Below, one piece after another: positions 1 to 5,200 of a DNA stretch of 5,200 nucleotides (position 1 is the first letter of the stretch; each line of letters opens with the position of its first letter). The stretch covers positions 1-5,200 of the forward strand of contig QKII01000186.1 in NCBI GenBank assembly GCA_003249625.1, read 5' to 3'. Made by a program: the position numbers and the translations under genes. This DNA comes from Propionivibrio sp. (GTDB lineage Bacteria > Pseudomonadota > Gammaproteobacteria > Burkholderiales > Rhodocyclaceae). Below the pieces are notes generated by a model. That model ran no database searches. It was not told the DNA's origin and worked only from the letters and a program-made list of their open reading frames with translations.

Positions 1-603
1 ACGTAGCGTAGCAGCCAGATTTTGAAGTGACGCAAAGATATCTTGCCCCTTCAGAAATATGCTGTTCCCGGAATCGCTCACGGCAATCTGACGGGTTGAG
101 CCGACCTGCAACAAACGTTGTCCGCTATCCCCGTTGTAATAGACGGAACCGTCCGCCGCCGTTTCAAAAGGACGTGTATTGCCCTGATAACCGGAAAAAA
201 GGTAATACCCGTTCGCGTCAGTACTGTTTGCCAGACCAAGCAGTTCCTCGAACTTACCATCAACTTCATCCGCAATTTTTGCGCGCTCTTCATCGGTATA
301 CGAGCCATTCCCCGCAGAAACAGCCAATTCACGGGCCTTCTGGAGAACCTCGACAACCGCCTGCAATTGACTCTCTTCATAGCTCAATTGCGATTGCGCA
401 TTGGCCTGATTGTCCGCGTACTGTGTATTGACAGCCAACGACTGCGATGTGATCAGAACCTGCGCCGCAGCAACGGGATCATCCTGCGCAGACAAAAACT
501 TTTTCCCCGTAGATAGCTGATTCTGGATCTTGTACAGACTGGCCTGATTGCTCATCAGGTTACGCGATCCGGTGTCATATATCTGACTGGTACTTATCCT
601 CAT
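1..603 (-). CDS. flgL: Flagellar hook-associated protein 3 FlgL, N-terminal part (3' end outside window)
   Basis: FlgL (HAP3) forms the ring between FlgK and the filament; it is exported by the flagellar type III apparatus and sits outside the cell. Translating the minus strand from the ATG at 603 gives 201 uninterrupted codons to the window edge, with no stop, so the C-terminal half is missing. The start MRISTSQIYDTGSRNLM and the following QNQLSTGKK...DDPVAAAQ (about residues 27-48) are the flagellin-type N-terminal D0/D1 helix (Flagellin_N family). A second helix covers about 60-125, and YYLFSGYQGNTRPF (133-146) is the signature that separates FlgL from flagellin. There is no signal peptide, as expected for type III export. 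It lies 11 bp after flgK with its ribosome binding site on the flgK stop, so it is probably translationally coupled. Flagellin is the only serious alternative, and the FSGY motif and position after flgK argue against it. Confidence 0.96.
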   Translation of the reverse strand, partial: MRISTSQIYDTGSRNLMSNQASLYKIQNQLSTGKKFLSAQDDPVAAAQVLITSQSLAVNTQYADNQANAQSQLSYEESQLQAVVEVLQKARELAVSAGNGSYTDEERAKIADEVDGKFEELLGLANSTDANGYYLFSGYQGNTRPFETAADGSVYYNGDSGQRLLQVGSTRQIAVSDSGNSIFLKGQDIFASLQNLAATLR

Positions 604-610
604 GAAAACT

Positions 611-616
611 CTCCTT
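611..616 (-). promoter_or_regulatory. flgL ribosome binding site overlapping the flgK stop codon
   Basis: On the minus strand the flgK stop and flgL leader read TAAGGAGAGTTTTC followed by ATG. The AAGGAG Shine-Dalgarno uses the last two bases of the flgK TAA and lies 7 nt before the flgL start. This fixes the flgL start at 603 and suggests that ribosomes finishing flgK help initiate flgL. Confidence 0.85.
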
Positions 617-2636
617 AACGGATATTCAAGACCGCATCAAATATTTCTGACGCGATCTGAAGCATCTTCGCAGCAGCCTGATACTCCTGCTGGTACTTGA
701 TAAGATTAACCGCCTCCTCGTCGAGATTGACTCCGGACAGCTCTTCTCGCCGCTCCTCCGCTTCGGTCAGCAAAGTAGTTTGTGCCGCCAGCTTGGTTTC
801 TGCTTCTGCTCCCTTGTTTCCAGCGTAACTCACCAATTGCGAATAGACCGTTGCAAAACTGGCCGTTCCACCCGACGAAACACTCGTCGTTTTCCCAGCC
901 ATTGTTTTAGCCGTCTGCAATGCACCGAGCAAAAGCATGTTCCGATTGTCGGACACCCCATTGGTATTGCTTTCAATGACAAATTCGTCGCCGTCCGCAG
1001 GCGCCCCTGTGACGGAAAACGAAACACCTCCGGTCGTGTAAGTGGCTCCACTGGTGTAGGGCACAGGATCAGCGCCGTAGTCGTTCGACACCCCATCTAC
1101 GGTAACCGTCACAGGAAACTCGGAGAATCCTGTCAACGCCCCTCCCGAATAAGCCAAGGTAACTGGACTGCCCTCCACTGGAGCAGAATAGCCGGTAGAC
1201 ACCGCCCCTGCGGTAATCGTGGCACTTCCAGTGTTGCCTGATGATACCGATACCCGGACGGGCGCCGCTGCGGCGAGCAGTCGCACATCGGCCAAAACGG
1301 TAGCGTTGACGGCAATGCTCGCCGCCGCATATCGGGTAGGCTGAATCCGATACGAAGCTCCTGCATCCGCTGCTACAAAGCTGCCCGAAAGCGTAAAGCC
1401 CTGCGCCCCTTGGGCGCTGTTGGCAATCTCCGTATTGAGGTCGTCCAGCGACCCCGACGCAACCGTCCACTGCACGTTATCGGACAAACGCGTCAGCGTG
1501 AGATTCGCTCCGTCATAACTTAACTGATAATCGCTAGCCGTCAGATCCGTATAGAAAACGCCGTCACTATCCGTCTGCACATCGATGGTTGCAGAAACGT
1601 CGGGCGCTGTCGAACTGTTGGCGACTACTGTCGGCTCCTCTATCGTGAAGAACGCGGCCACATCGCCACCGGTATTTCCCAACAGATCCTGACCGAGCGC
1701 ATGCTGCGCATTGAAGGTATAAGCGAGAGAAACGGCCACCTGTCCCAAACGATTGGCAGCTTCTCCCAAGACATTGGCACGATACTCAATCAAGCCGCTC
1801 AGGCTGCCGCCAGTAATCACCGACTCCGGAAGCTCGATTGTTCCACTGCTATTATCGATCGCTACACTGACGTTTCGCGGGTCTGAAGCGGACGTTAGCG
1901 TCGATAGTGTCGTCACGGTAGTTCCGACCACCAGAGGCTGACCATTTCCAAAATAGACGTTATAAGAACCATCGGTATTGGTCGACGCGGTCGCGCCAAT
2001 CAGCTTGTTCAGTTCCAAAACAAGCTGATCGCGCTGATCGTACAGGTCATTTGGCGGCTGTCCAGTCGCTGATTCAGCATCGATGATCTGTTCATTGAGC
2101 GTAGCGATCTGTTGCGAGTAGGAATTGATCGAGGTAACAATCCCCTGTATCTGCGTATTAACGCTTTCATATTGATCATTAATCAGCGTGCTGAGCCCCT
2201 GAAATCGAGATGTCAGAGCCGAGGCCGATGAAACGAGCGTCTGGCGAGTCGTCAAAGATGACGGATCGGAACTCACTTGCTGAACAGCGGTAAAAAATGA
2301 CTCTAGCGCAGTTGACAACCCGGAATCCGTGTCGGACAGCACGCTATTCAGATACGTCAACTCGGTTGAATAGGCCTCCAGCGAGCTAACCTTCGCTTGC
2401 GCGCTGTTGATCTGCTTCGAGATGAAGCTACTGTAAACTCGCTCGATGGTGGAAACATGAGCACCCTGACCAACGTAGCCGGCTCCGGTCAAAACGGGGA
2501 TATTCGACGCCTGCACAGTACGCTGGCGGCTGTAACCGTCCGTGCCGGCATTGGAAATATTATGCGATGTCGTCGCTAACCCGAGTTGCGCGTTCTGCAA
2601 CGCCGAAACACCAATGCTGTAGATTCCTGAGCCCAT
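615..2636 (-). CDS. flgK: Flagellar hook-associated protein 1 FlgK, long form
   Basis: FlgK (HAP1) is the first junction ring on the distal end of the hook, joining hook to FlgL and filament. It is exported by the flagellar type III system and has no signal peptide. The 673-aa product starts MGSGIYSIGVSALQNAQLGL and continues SHNISNAGTDGYSRQ (about 24-38), the rod/hook/HAP N-terminal D0 motif. A long helical D1 region (about 70-215) contains QINSAQ, DPSSL and the conserved DLYDQRDQLVLELNKLIG (197-214). The end, NLDEEAVNLIKYQQEYQAAA (637-656) plus KMLQIASEIFDAVLNIR, is the classic C-terminal D0 helix. Residues about 330-560 form a Thr/Ser/Gly/Val-rich beta segment that makes the protein about 125 aa longer than enteric FlgK; such long forms are familiar in betaproteobacteria. 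The ATG at 2636 has a strong AAGGAG 8 nt upstream. A candidate sigma-28 promoter lies in the 62-bp gap to flgJ. Confidence 0.98.
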   Translation of the reverse strand: MGSGIYSIGVSALQNAQLGLATTSHNISNAGTDGYSRQRTVQASNIPVLTGAGYVGQGAHVSTIERVYSSFISKQINSAQAKVSSLEAYSTELTYLNSVLSDTDSGLSTALESFFTAVQQVSSDPSSLTTRQTLVSSASALTSRFQGLSTLINDQYESVNTQIQGIVTSINSYSQQIATLNEQIIDAESATGQPPNDLYDQRDQLVLELNKLIGATASTNTDGSYNVYFGNGQPLVVGTTVTTLSTLTSASDPRNVSVAIDNSSGTIELPESVITGGSLSGLIEYRANVLGEAANRLGQVAVSLAYTFNAQHALGQDLLGNTGGDVAAFFTIEEPTVVANSSTAPDVSATIDVQTDSDGVFYTDLTASDYQLSYDGANLTLTRLSDNVQWTVASGSLDDLNTEIANSAQGAQGFTLSGSFVAADAGASYRIQPTRYAAASIAVNATVLADVRLLAAAAPVRVSVSSGNTGSATITAGAVSTGYSAPVEGSPVTLAYSGGALTGFSEFPVTVTVDGVSNDYGADPVPYTSGATYTTGGVSFSVTGAPADGDEFVIESNTNGVSDNRNMLLLGALQTAKTMAGKTTSVSSGGTASFATVYSQLVSYAGNKGAEAETKLAAQTTLLTEAEERREELSGVNLDEEAVNLIKYQQEYQAAAKMLQIASEIFDAVLNIR
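1999..2029 (-). repeat. Perfect 11-bp inverted repeat inside flgK
   Basis: The arms ATCAGCTTGTT (1999-2009) and AACAAGCTGAT (2019-2029) are exact reverse complements separated by 9 nt. In the flgK mRNA this would fold as an 11-bp stem within the codons for the DQLVLELNKLI segment (residues about 203-213). The protein motif is conserved, but it does not require these codons to pair. No role is established. Confidence 0.7.
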
Positions 2637-2644
2637 GGAACACT

Positions 2645-2650
2645 CTCCTT
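2645..2650 (-). promoter_or_regulatory. flgK ribosome binding site
   Basis: The minus strand reads AAGGAGAGTGTTCC then ATG. AAGGAG lies 8 nt before the start at 2636, which is a strong Shine-Dalgarno and fixes the flgK start. The leader is nearly identical to that of flgL (AAGGAGAGTTTTC then ATG). Confidence 0.88.
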
Positions 2651-2660
2651 TTCCATGTGT

Positions 2661-2687
2661 TTAACGGCACATCTGCCGGTTTATTGA
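2661..2687 (-). promoter_or_regulatory. Candidate sigma-28 (FliA) promoter for flgK-flgL
   Basis: In the 62-bp flgJ-flgK gap the minus strand reads TCAA (2684-2687), 15 nt, then GCCGTTAA (2661-2668). The known FliA consensus is TAAA, 15 nt, GCCGATAA. The -10 matches 7 of 8 bases, the -35 core 3 of 4, and the spacing is exact. Initiation some 6 nt further on would fall near 2655 and give a short leader that still contains the flgK ribosome binding site. In enteric bacteria flgKL is known to have such a late-class promoter at this place. The remaining -35 bases (TAAA instead of GTTT) do not match, so this is a candidate only. Confidence 0.5.
2665..2678 (-). other. Small hairpin in the flgJ-flgK gap
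   Basis: CGGCA (2665-2669) and TGCCG (2674-2678) are exact reverse complements around a 4-nt loop. Two further A-T pairs are possible with one bulged base. On the minus strand it is followed by TTAAACA rather than a run of T, so it is not a convincing intrinsic terminator. It overlaps the spacer and -10 of the candidate flgK promoter, and would exist as RNA only in readthrough transcripts from upstream. Confidence 0.4.
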
Positions 2688-2698
2688 GCGGAACTTCC

Positions 2699-3634
2699 TT
2701 ATCCTGCGAGTGCCTGGCGAAGGGTTGTGCCACCTATGATCCGCCCAAGTTTGTCAGCGTACTGCGGGTCAGTGGCATATCCTGACTGCTGCAGTGAGCG
2801 GGCAAACTGCGTGCCATCCTGCTGTCCCAGCACTGCCGAAAAACGCGGACTCTGGCCAAGCAGATTGGCATAATCCTGGAAGGCTTCGCGGTAAGAGCCA
2901 TAGGCACGGAACTTTTCACGTACCGTTTCCGCGACGCCATTGACGTACTCGGTCGTCTGAACCTCCACAGATGACCCCGACCAGTTTCGCCCCGCTTTTA
3001 TACCGAAGACGTTGTAGGTTGGTGTTCCATCGGCATAGCGAATTTCGCTTTTTCCCCACCCGCTTTCCAGTGCTGAATGGGCAACAAGGAAATGCGCCGG
3101 CACACCAAGGGTTTTTGCCGCCTCGCTGGCGTGCGGCCAGACCTTGTTAACATAGTCTTGTGCCGACACGGACGAATTCTCACCGACCTCGGAAACAGCG
3201 CCCCGGACAACGGACCCGACGCTGCCGGAACCGGCAAGAAACCCGGCAGAAGTTGCCGCCTGCCGCTGCACAAATGCCCGCTGCAATTGCGCCAGCGCCG
3301 AGCCCACGTTACTTTCGACCCCACCCGGCAAACTCCGAGCGAGTTGTTCTTCGATCAACTTCGCAAAACCGAGACTGCCGGTTGAGGCCATATTCTGCGC
3401 AAGTTGCTGATCGAGGATCGACGTAAAGAAACGCGTCTGGTCGCTGTCCATCAGTCCGTCCTGCGGCGTCGCATCACGCATACTCTTGAGCATCATCTGC
3501 AGCAGCATGCCTTCGAACTGCTGCGCAGCCTGCTTCAGTCCGGCCTGCGGATCCTGCTTGATTTTCAGCTGGGTATCGGACGCCGTCGACATGTCGAGGA
3601 CGAAACGGCCCGTCGGAAGGTTCTCTGCTTTCAT
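2699..3634 (-). CDS. flgJ: FlgJ: rod cap protein fused to a peptidoglycan-hydrolysing glucosaminidase domain
   Basis: FlgJ acts in the periplasm as the cap for rod assembly and as the muralytic enzyme that opens peptidoglycan for the rod. The 311-aa product is the usual dual-domain size. The N-terminal rod-binding domain (about 28-98) shows QDPQAGLKQAAQQFEGMLLQ (27-46), MMLKSMRDATPQDGL, TRFFTSILDQQLAQNM and LGFAKLIEEQL. A low-complexity linker (about 103-155) follows. The C-terminal glucosaminidase domain (about 157-308) has SALESGWGKSEI with Glu190, YNVFGIKAG (207-215), TTEYVNG with Glu229, FRAYGSYREAFQDY and GYATDPQYADKL; Glu190 and Glu229 line up with the two catalytic glutamates of Salmonella FlgJ (E184, E223). 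No signal peptide is seen. The ATG at 3634 has only a weak, close AGGTG. It is preferred over Met15 (3592) because the intervening FVLD resembles the LALD-type FlgJ start and Met15 has no good ribosome binding site. Confidence 0.97.
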   Translation of the reverse strand: MKAENLPTGRFVLDMSTASDTQLKIKQDPQAGLKQAAQQFEGMLLQMMLKSMRDATPQDGLMDSDQTRFFTSILDQQLAQNMASTGSLGFAKLIEEQLARSLPGGVESNVGSALAQLQRAFVQRQAATSAGFLAGSGSVGSVVRGAVSEVGENSSVSAQDYVNKVWPHASEAAKTLGVPAHFLVAHSALESGWGKSEIRYADGTPTYNVFGIKAGRNWSGSSVEVQTTEYVNGVAETVREKFRAYGSYREAFQDYANLLGQSPRFSAVLGQQDGTQFARSLQQSGYATDPQYADKLGRIIGGTTLRQALAG

Positions 3635-3637
3635 GCA

Positions 3638-3658
3638 CCTGAAAAAGCAACTTTCAGG
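3638..3658 (-). other. Hairpin in the flgI-flgJ gap overlapping the flgJ ribosome binding site
   Basis: CCTGAAA (3638-3644) and TTTCAGG (3652-3658) are exact reverse complements with a 7-nt loop, filling most of the 28-bp gap. In mRNA the downstream arm ends in the AGG of AGGTG, the only Shine-Dalgarno-like sequence before the flgJ ATG at 3634. Folding could therefore limit flgJ initiation. It lacks a T-run and sits inside the operon, so a terminator is unlikely. Confidence 0.45.
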
Positions 3659-3662
3659 CCAA

Positions 3663-4787
3663 TTAGATAATCTCCAGCTCCGCGCGCAACGCGCCGGCAG
3701 CTTTCATCGCCTGCAATATCGACAACAGATCCTGCGGGTTGGCTCCAAGCGCATTGATCGCCTTGATCACCTCGGCCAGGTTGGCGCCGGCCTTGACGGC
3801 CATCAGACTGCCCCGCTGTTGCTCGATCGAAATATCCGCTTGCGAGGTAGTTACTGTTTGTCCACCCGAAAGTGCATTCGGTTGGCTCACCTGTTGCTCC
3901 GATTTCACCACCACTGACAAGGATCCGTGCGCCACAGCACACGATTCGATGGTCACCATCTGATTCATCACAACGGAACCAGTACGCGGATTGACGATCA
4001 CTTTCGCCATCGCCCTGGTTGGCCGCACCTCGACGTTTTCGAGCCGTCCGACGAACGCGACACGCTCATTCGCAGACTCCGGCGCCACAACGCGAATGAC
4101 CCGCCCATCCAGCGCCTCGGCAACCTCCACGCCAATGTTGCGGTTGATTGCCTCGACCATGCGCTGCGCGGTTCCAAAATCGGTATTAGCCAACTCGAAA
4201 TGGACGTACGCGCCCTGACCGAGTGAGGTCGGCACCTCCCGCTCGACGGTTGCCCCAGCGGGGATTCGCCCCGCCGACAGGTGATTAACCACCGCACGAC
4301 TTCCGCCTGCCGCCGCACCGGCGCCGCCGACCATCAGATTTCCCTGCGCCTGCGCATAAACCTGTCCATCCGCCCCCTTGAGCGGCGTCATGATCAACGT
4401 CCCGCCGCGCAAACTTTTGGCGTTCCCCATTGATGAAACGGTCACGTCGATTTGCTGGCCGACACGTGAAAACGGCGGCAAGCTGGCGGTCACCATTACC
4501 GCGGCCACATTCTTGAGTTGCAGTGATTGGGTCGTCGGCAAGGTCGTCCCCAACTGCGCGAGCATGTTGATGATGCTTTGCGTGGTGAACGGCGTTTGGG
4601 TGGTTTGGTCACCGGTTCCGTCAAGGCCCACCACCAAGCCATATCCAACCAACTGGTTGTGACGGATTCCCTGGATGTTCGCCAGATCCTTGATGCGCTC
4701 CGCTCGGACAGGTGCACAGGAGAGCGCGACAAGAATGACGCCCAGCAGCGCCCAAAAACGCGAGTTACGATATGTTCGCTGTCTCAT
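3663..4787 (-). CDS. flgI: Flagellar P-ring protein FlgI precursor
   Basis: FlgI builds the P-ring, the bushing around the rod in the peptidoglycan layer. The 374-aa product begins with a Sec signal peptide: basic [10 protein letters not shown], hydrophobic [15 protein letters not shown], then PVRA before ERIKDLA, with likely cleavage after Ala29. Mature FlgI starts with [19 protein letters not shown] (30-48) and [21 protein letters not shown] (49-68), both diagnostic. Further conserved blocks are [16 protein letters not shown] (91-106), [20 protein letters not shown] (110-129), the Gly/Ala loop [17 protein letters not shown] (154-170), [12 protein letters not shown] (204-215), [15 protein letters not shown] (266-280) and the end [17 protein letters not shown] (345-361). 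Length is normal for the family. The mature protein has one cysteine only (Cys283). The lipobox-like LSC at 22-24 does not fit the lipoprotein consensus. It follows flgH by 24 bp and precedes flgJ by 28 bp. Confidence 0.98.
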   Translation of the reverse strand: MRQRTYRNSRFWALLGVILVALSCAPVRAERIKDLANIQGIRHNQLVGYGLVVGLDGTGDQTTQTPFTTQSIINMLAQLGTTLPTTQSLQLKNVAAVMVTASLPPFSRVGQQIDVTVSSMGNAKSLRGGTLIMTPLKGADGQVYAQAQGNLMVGGAGAAAGGSRAVVNHLSAGRIPAGATVEREVPTSLGQGAYVHFELANTDFGTAQRMVEAINRNIGVEVAEALDGRVIRVVAPESANERVAFVGRLENVEVRPTRAMAKVIVNPRTGSVVMNQMVTIESCAVAHGSLSVVVKSEQQVSQPNALSGGQTVTTSQADISIEQQRGSLMAVKAGANLAEVIKAINALGANPQDLLSILQAMKAAGALRAELEII

Positions 4788-4793
4788 GATTCG

Positions 4794-4799
4794 CCTTCC
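4794..4799 (-). promoter_or_regulatory. flgI ribosome binding site
   Basis: The minus strand reads GGAAGGCGAATC then ATG. GGAAGG lies 6 nt before the start at 4787, within the 24-bp flgH-flgI gap. This supports the start that gives a complete signal peptide. No promoter-like sequence is evident in the gap, so flgI is probably cotranscribed with flgH. Confidence 0.7.
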
Positions 4800-4811
4800 G
4801 TACCCTAGCCG

Positions 4812-5200
4812 CTAGAACGGCAGCACCGACATGAAAAAGCGCGCAAGCCATCCCATGACCTGCGCCTCGCTGATTGCGCCGGTTTCCTTGTACTCGATAC
4901 GCGCATCCGCAACGTTGGCGGAACTGATGGTATTCGCGGTACTGATGAAATACGGGTTAACCACGCCTGAAAGCCGGATGTACTCGGCTCCATGGCCGAT
5001 GGAAACCTGCTTCTCCCCCGACACCAGCAAATTCCCGTTCGCCAGAACTTCAATGACAGTCACCGTGATGTTTCCAGTGAATACATTGTTCGCTGCGGCA
5101 TCCCCTTTACCCGCAAGGGTATTCGAACTATCGGCCGACAAGGTCAGCCCCTGGAATGTTTTCCCCGGCAATCCGCTGATCGTGGGGACCGTGGCCGAAA
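4812..5200 (-). CDS. flgH: Flagellar L-ring protein FlgH, C-terminal part (5' end outside window)
   Basis: FlgH is the outer-membrane lipoprotein that forms the L-ring around the flagellar rod. The reading frame is open from the window edge to the TAG at 4812-4814, giving 128 complete codons; a full FlgH is about 220-235 aa, so the lipoprotein signal and N-terminal region are missing. Family motifs are clear: [69 protein letters not shown] and the ending [16 protein letters not shown]. The frame continues without a stop upstream of TTG at 5171, so that TTG is an internal leucine codon and not a start. The flgI gene follows after 24 bp. Confidence 0.97.
   Translation of the reverse strand, partial: SATVPTISGLPGKTFQGLTLSADSSNTLAGKGDAAANNVFTGNITVTVIEVLANGNLLVSGEKQVSIGHGAEYIRLSGVVNPYFISTANTISSANVADARIEYKETGAISEAQVMGWLARFFMSVLPF

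Noticed and set aside
78..380. Minus-strand frame of 100 codons in the flgL region
   Set aside because: It is an alternative frame inside flgL, with an Arg-rich product typical of out-of-frame reading. It does not indicate a frameshift, since the FlgL frame is intact from 603 to the edge.
118..516. Open plus-strand frame of 132 codons opposite flgL
   Set aside because: The minus strand translates as clear FlgL with the FSGY motif; the plus-strand product has no recognisable features.
780..1241. Open plus-strand frame of 153 codons opposite flgK
   Set aside because: It is antisense to a well-conserved flgK, its product is rich in Arg/Cys/His with no family motif, and no ribosome binding site stands out. 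It is a shadow of the codon bias of flgK.
2025..2040. Direct repeat CTGATCG-CG-CTGATCG in flgK
   Set aside because: It simply encodes the two Asp-Gln pairs of the conserved DQRDQ motif.
2665..2678. Intrinsic terminator between flgJ and flgK
   Set aside because: The stem is only 5 bp and is followed by TTAAACA, not a T-run. The flgJ-flgK gap is better explained by a promoter candidate.
3586..3597. 12-bp perfect palindrome TCGACATGTCGA near codon 15 of flgJ
   Set aside because: About one palindrome of this length is expected by chance in 5.2 kb, it lies within coding sequence, and no operator context is seen.
5169..5171. TTG as a translation start in the flgH region
   Set aside because: The frame stays open upstream to the window edge and the product from there lacks the lipoprotein signal that FlgH needs, so the true start lies beyond the window.

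Overview
The window is a stretch of a flagellar structural operon, transcribed entirely on the minus strand. Reading in the direction of transcription (high to low coordinates) it holds the 3' part of flgH (L-ring), complete flgI (P-ring), complete flgJ (rod cap plus muramidase), complete flgK (hook-filament junction protein HAP1) and the 5' part of flgL (HAP3). All five products are recognisable from family-specific motifs, and no gene is disrupted.

The organism is a Gram-negative bacterium, because P- and L-rings are present. The order flgH-I-J-K-L, the FlgJ that fuses a rod-binding domain to a glucosaminidase domain, and the long FlgK (673 aa, against about 550 in enterics) fit a beta- or gammaproteobacterium. 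I favour a betaproteobacterium, but the window alone does not allow a genus call. Sampled lines suggest the flgI end is more GC-rich than the flgL end.

Layout: flgH (partial) 4812-5200; 24-bp gap with the flgI ribosome binding site; flgI 3663-4787; 28-bp gap containing a 7-bp-stem hairpin that overlaps the weak flgJ ribosome binding site; flgJ 2699-3634; 62-bp gap with a candidate sigma-28 (FliA) promoter, a small hairpin and a strong flgK ribosome binding site; flgK 615-2636; 11-bp gap in which the flgL ribosome binding site overlaps the flgK stop codon; flgL (partial) 1-603, running off the window. Coding density is about 97 percent and no gap exceeds 62 bp.

The genes follow assembly order. 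FlgJ caps the growing rod and cuts peptidoglycan so it can pass, FlgI and FlgH form the bushings in the cell wall and outer membrane, and FlgK and FlgL form the junction between hook and filament. The candidate FliA promoter ahead of flgK would let flgK-flgL be boosted late, after hook completion, as is known for flgKL in enterics.

I found no undescribed system. The observations worth checking are local: the putative flgK promoter, the flgI-flgJ hairpin, an 11-bp inverted repeat inside flgK, the near-identical flgK and flgL translation leaders, the enlarged FlgK outer domain, and a single unpaired cysteine in mature FlgI.
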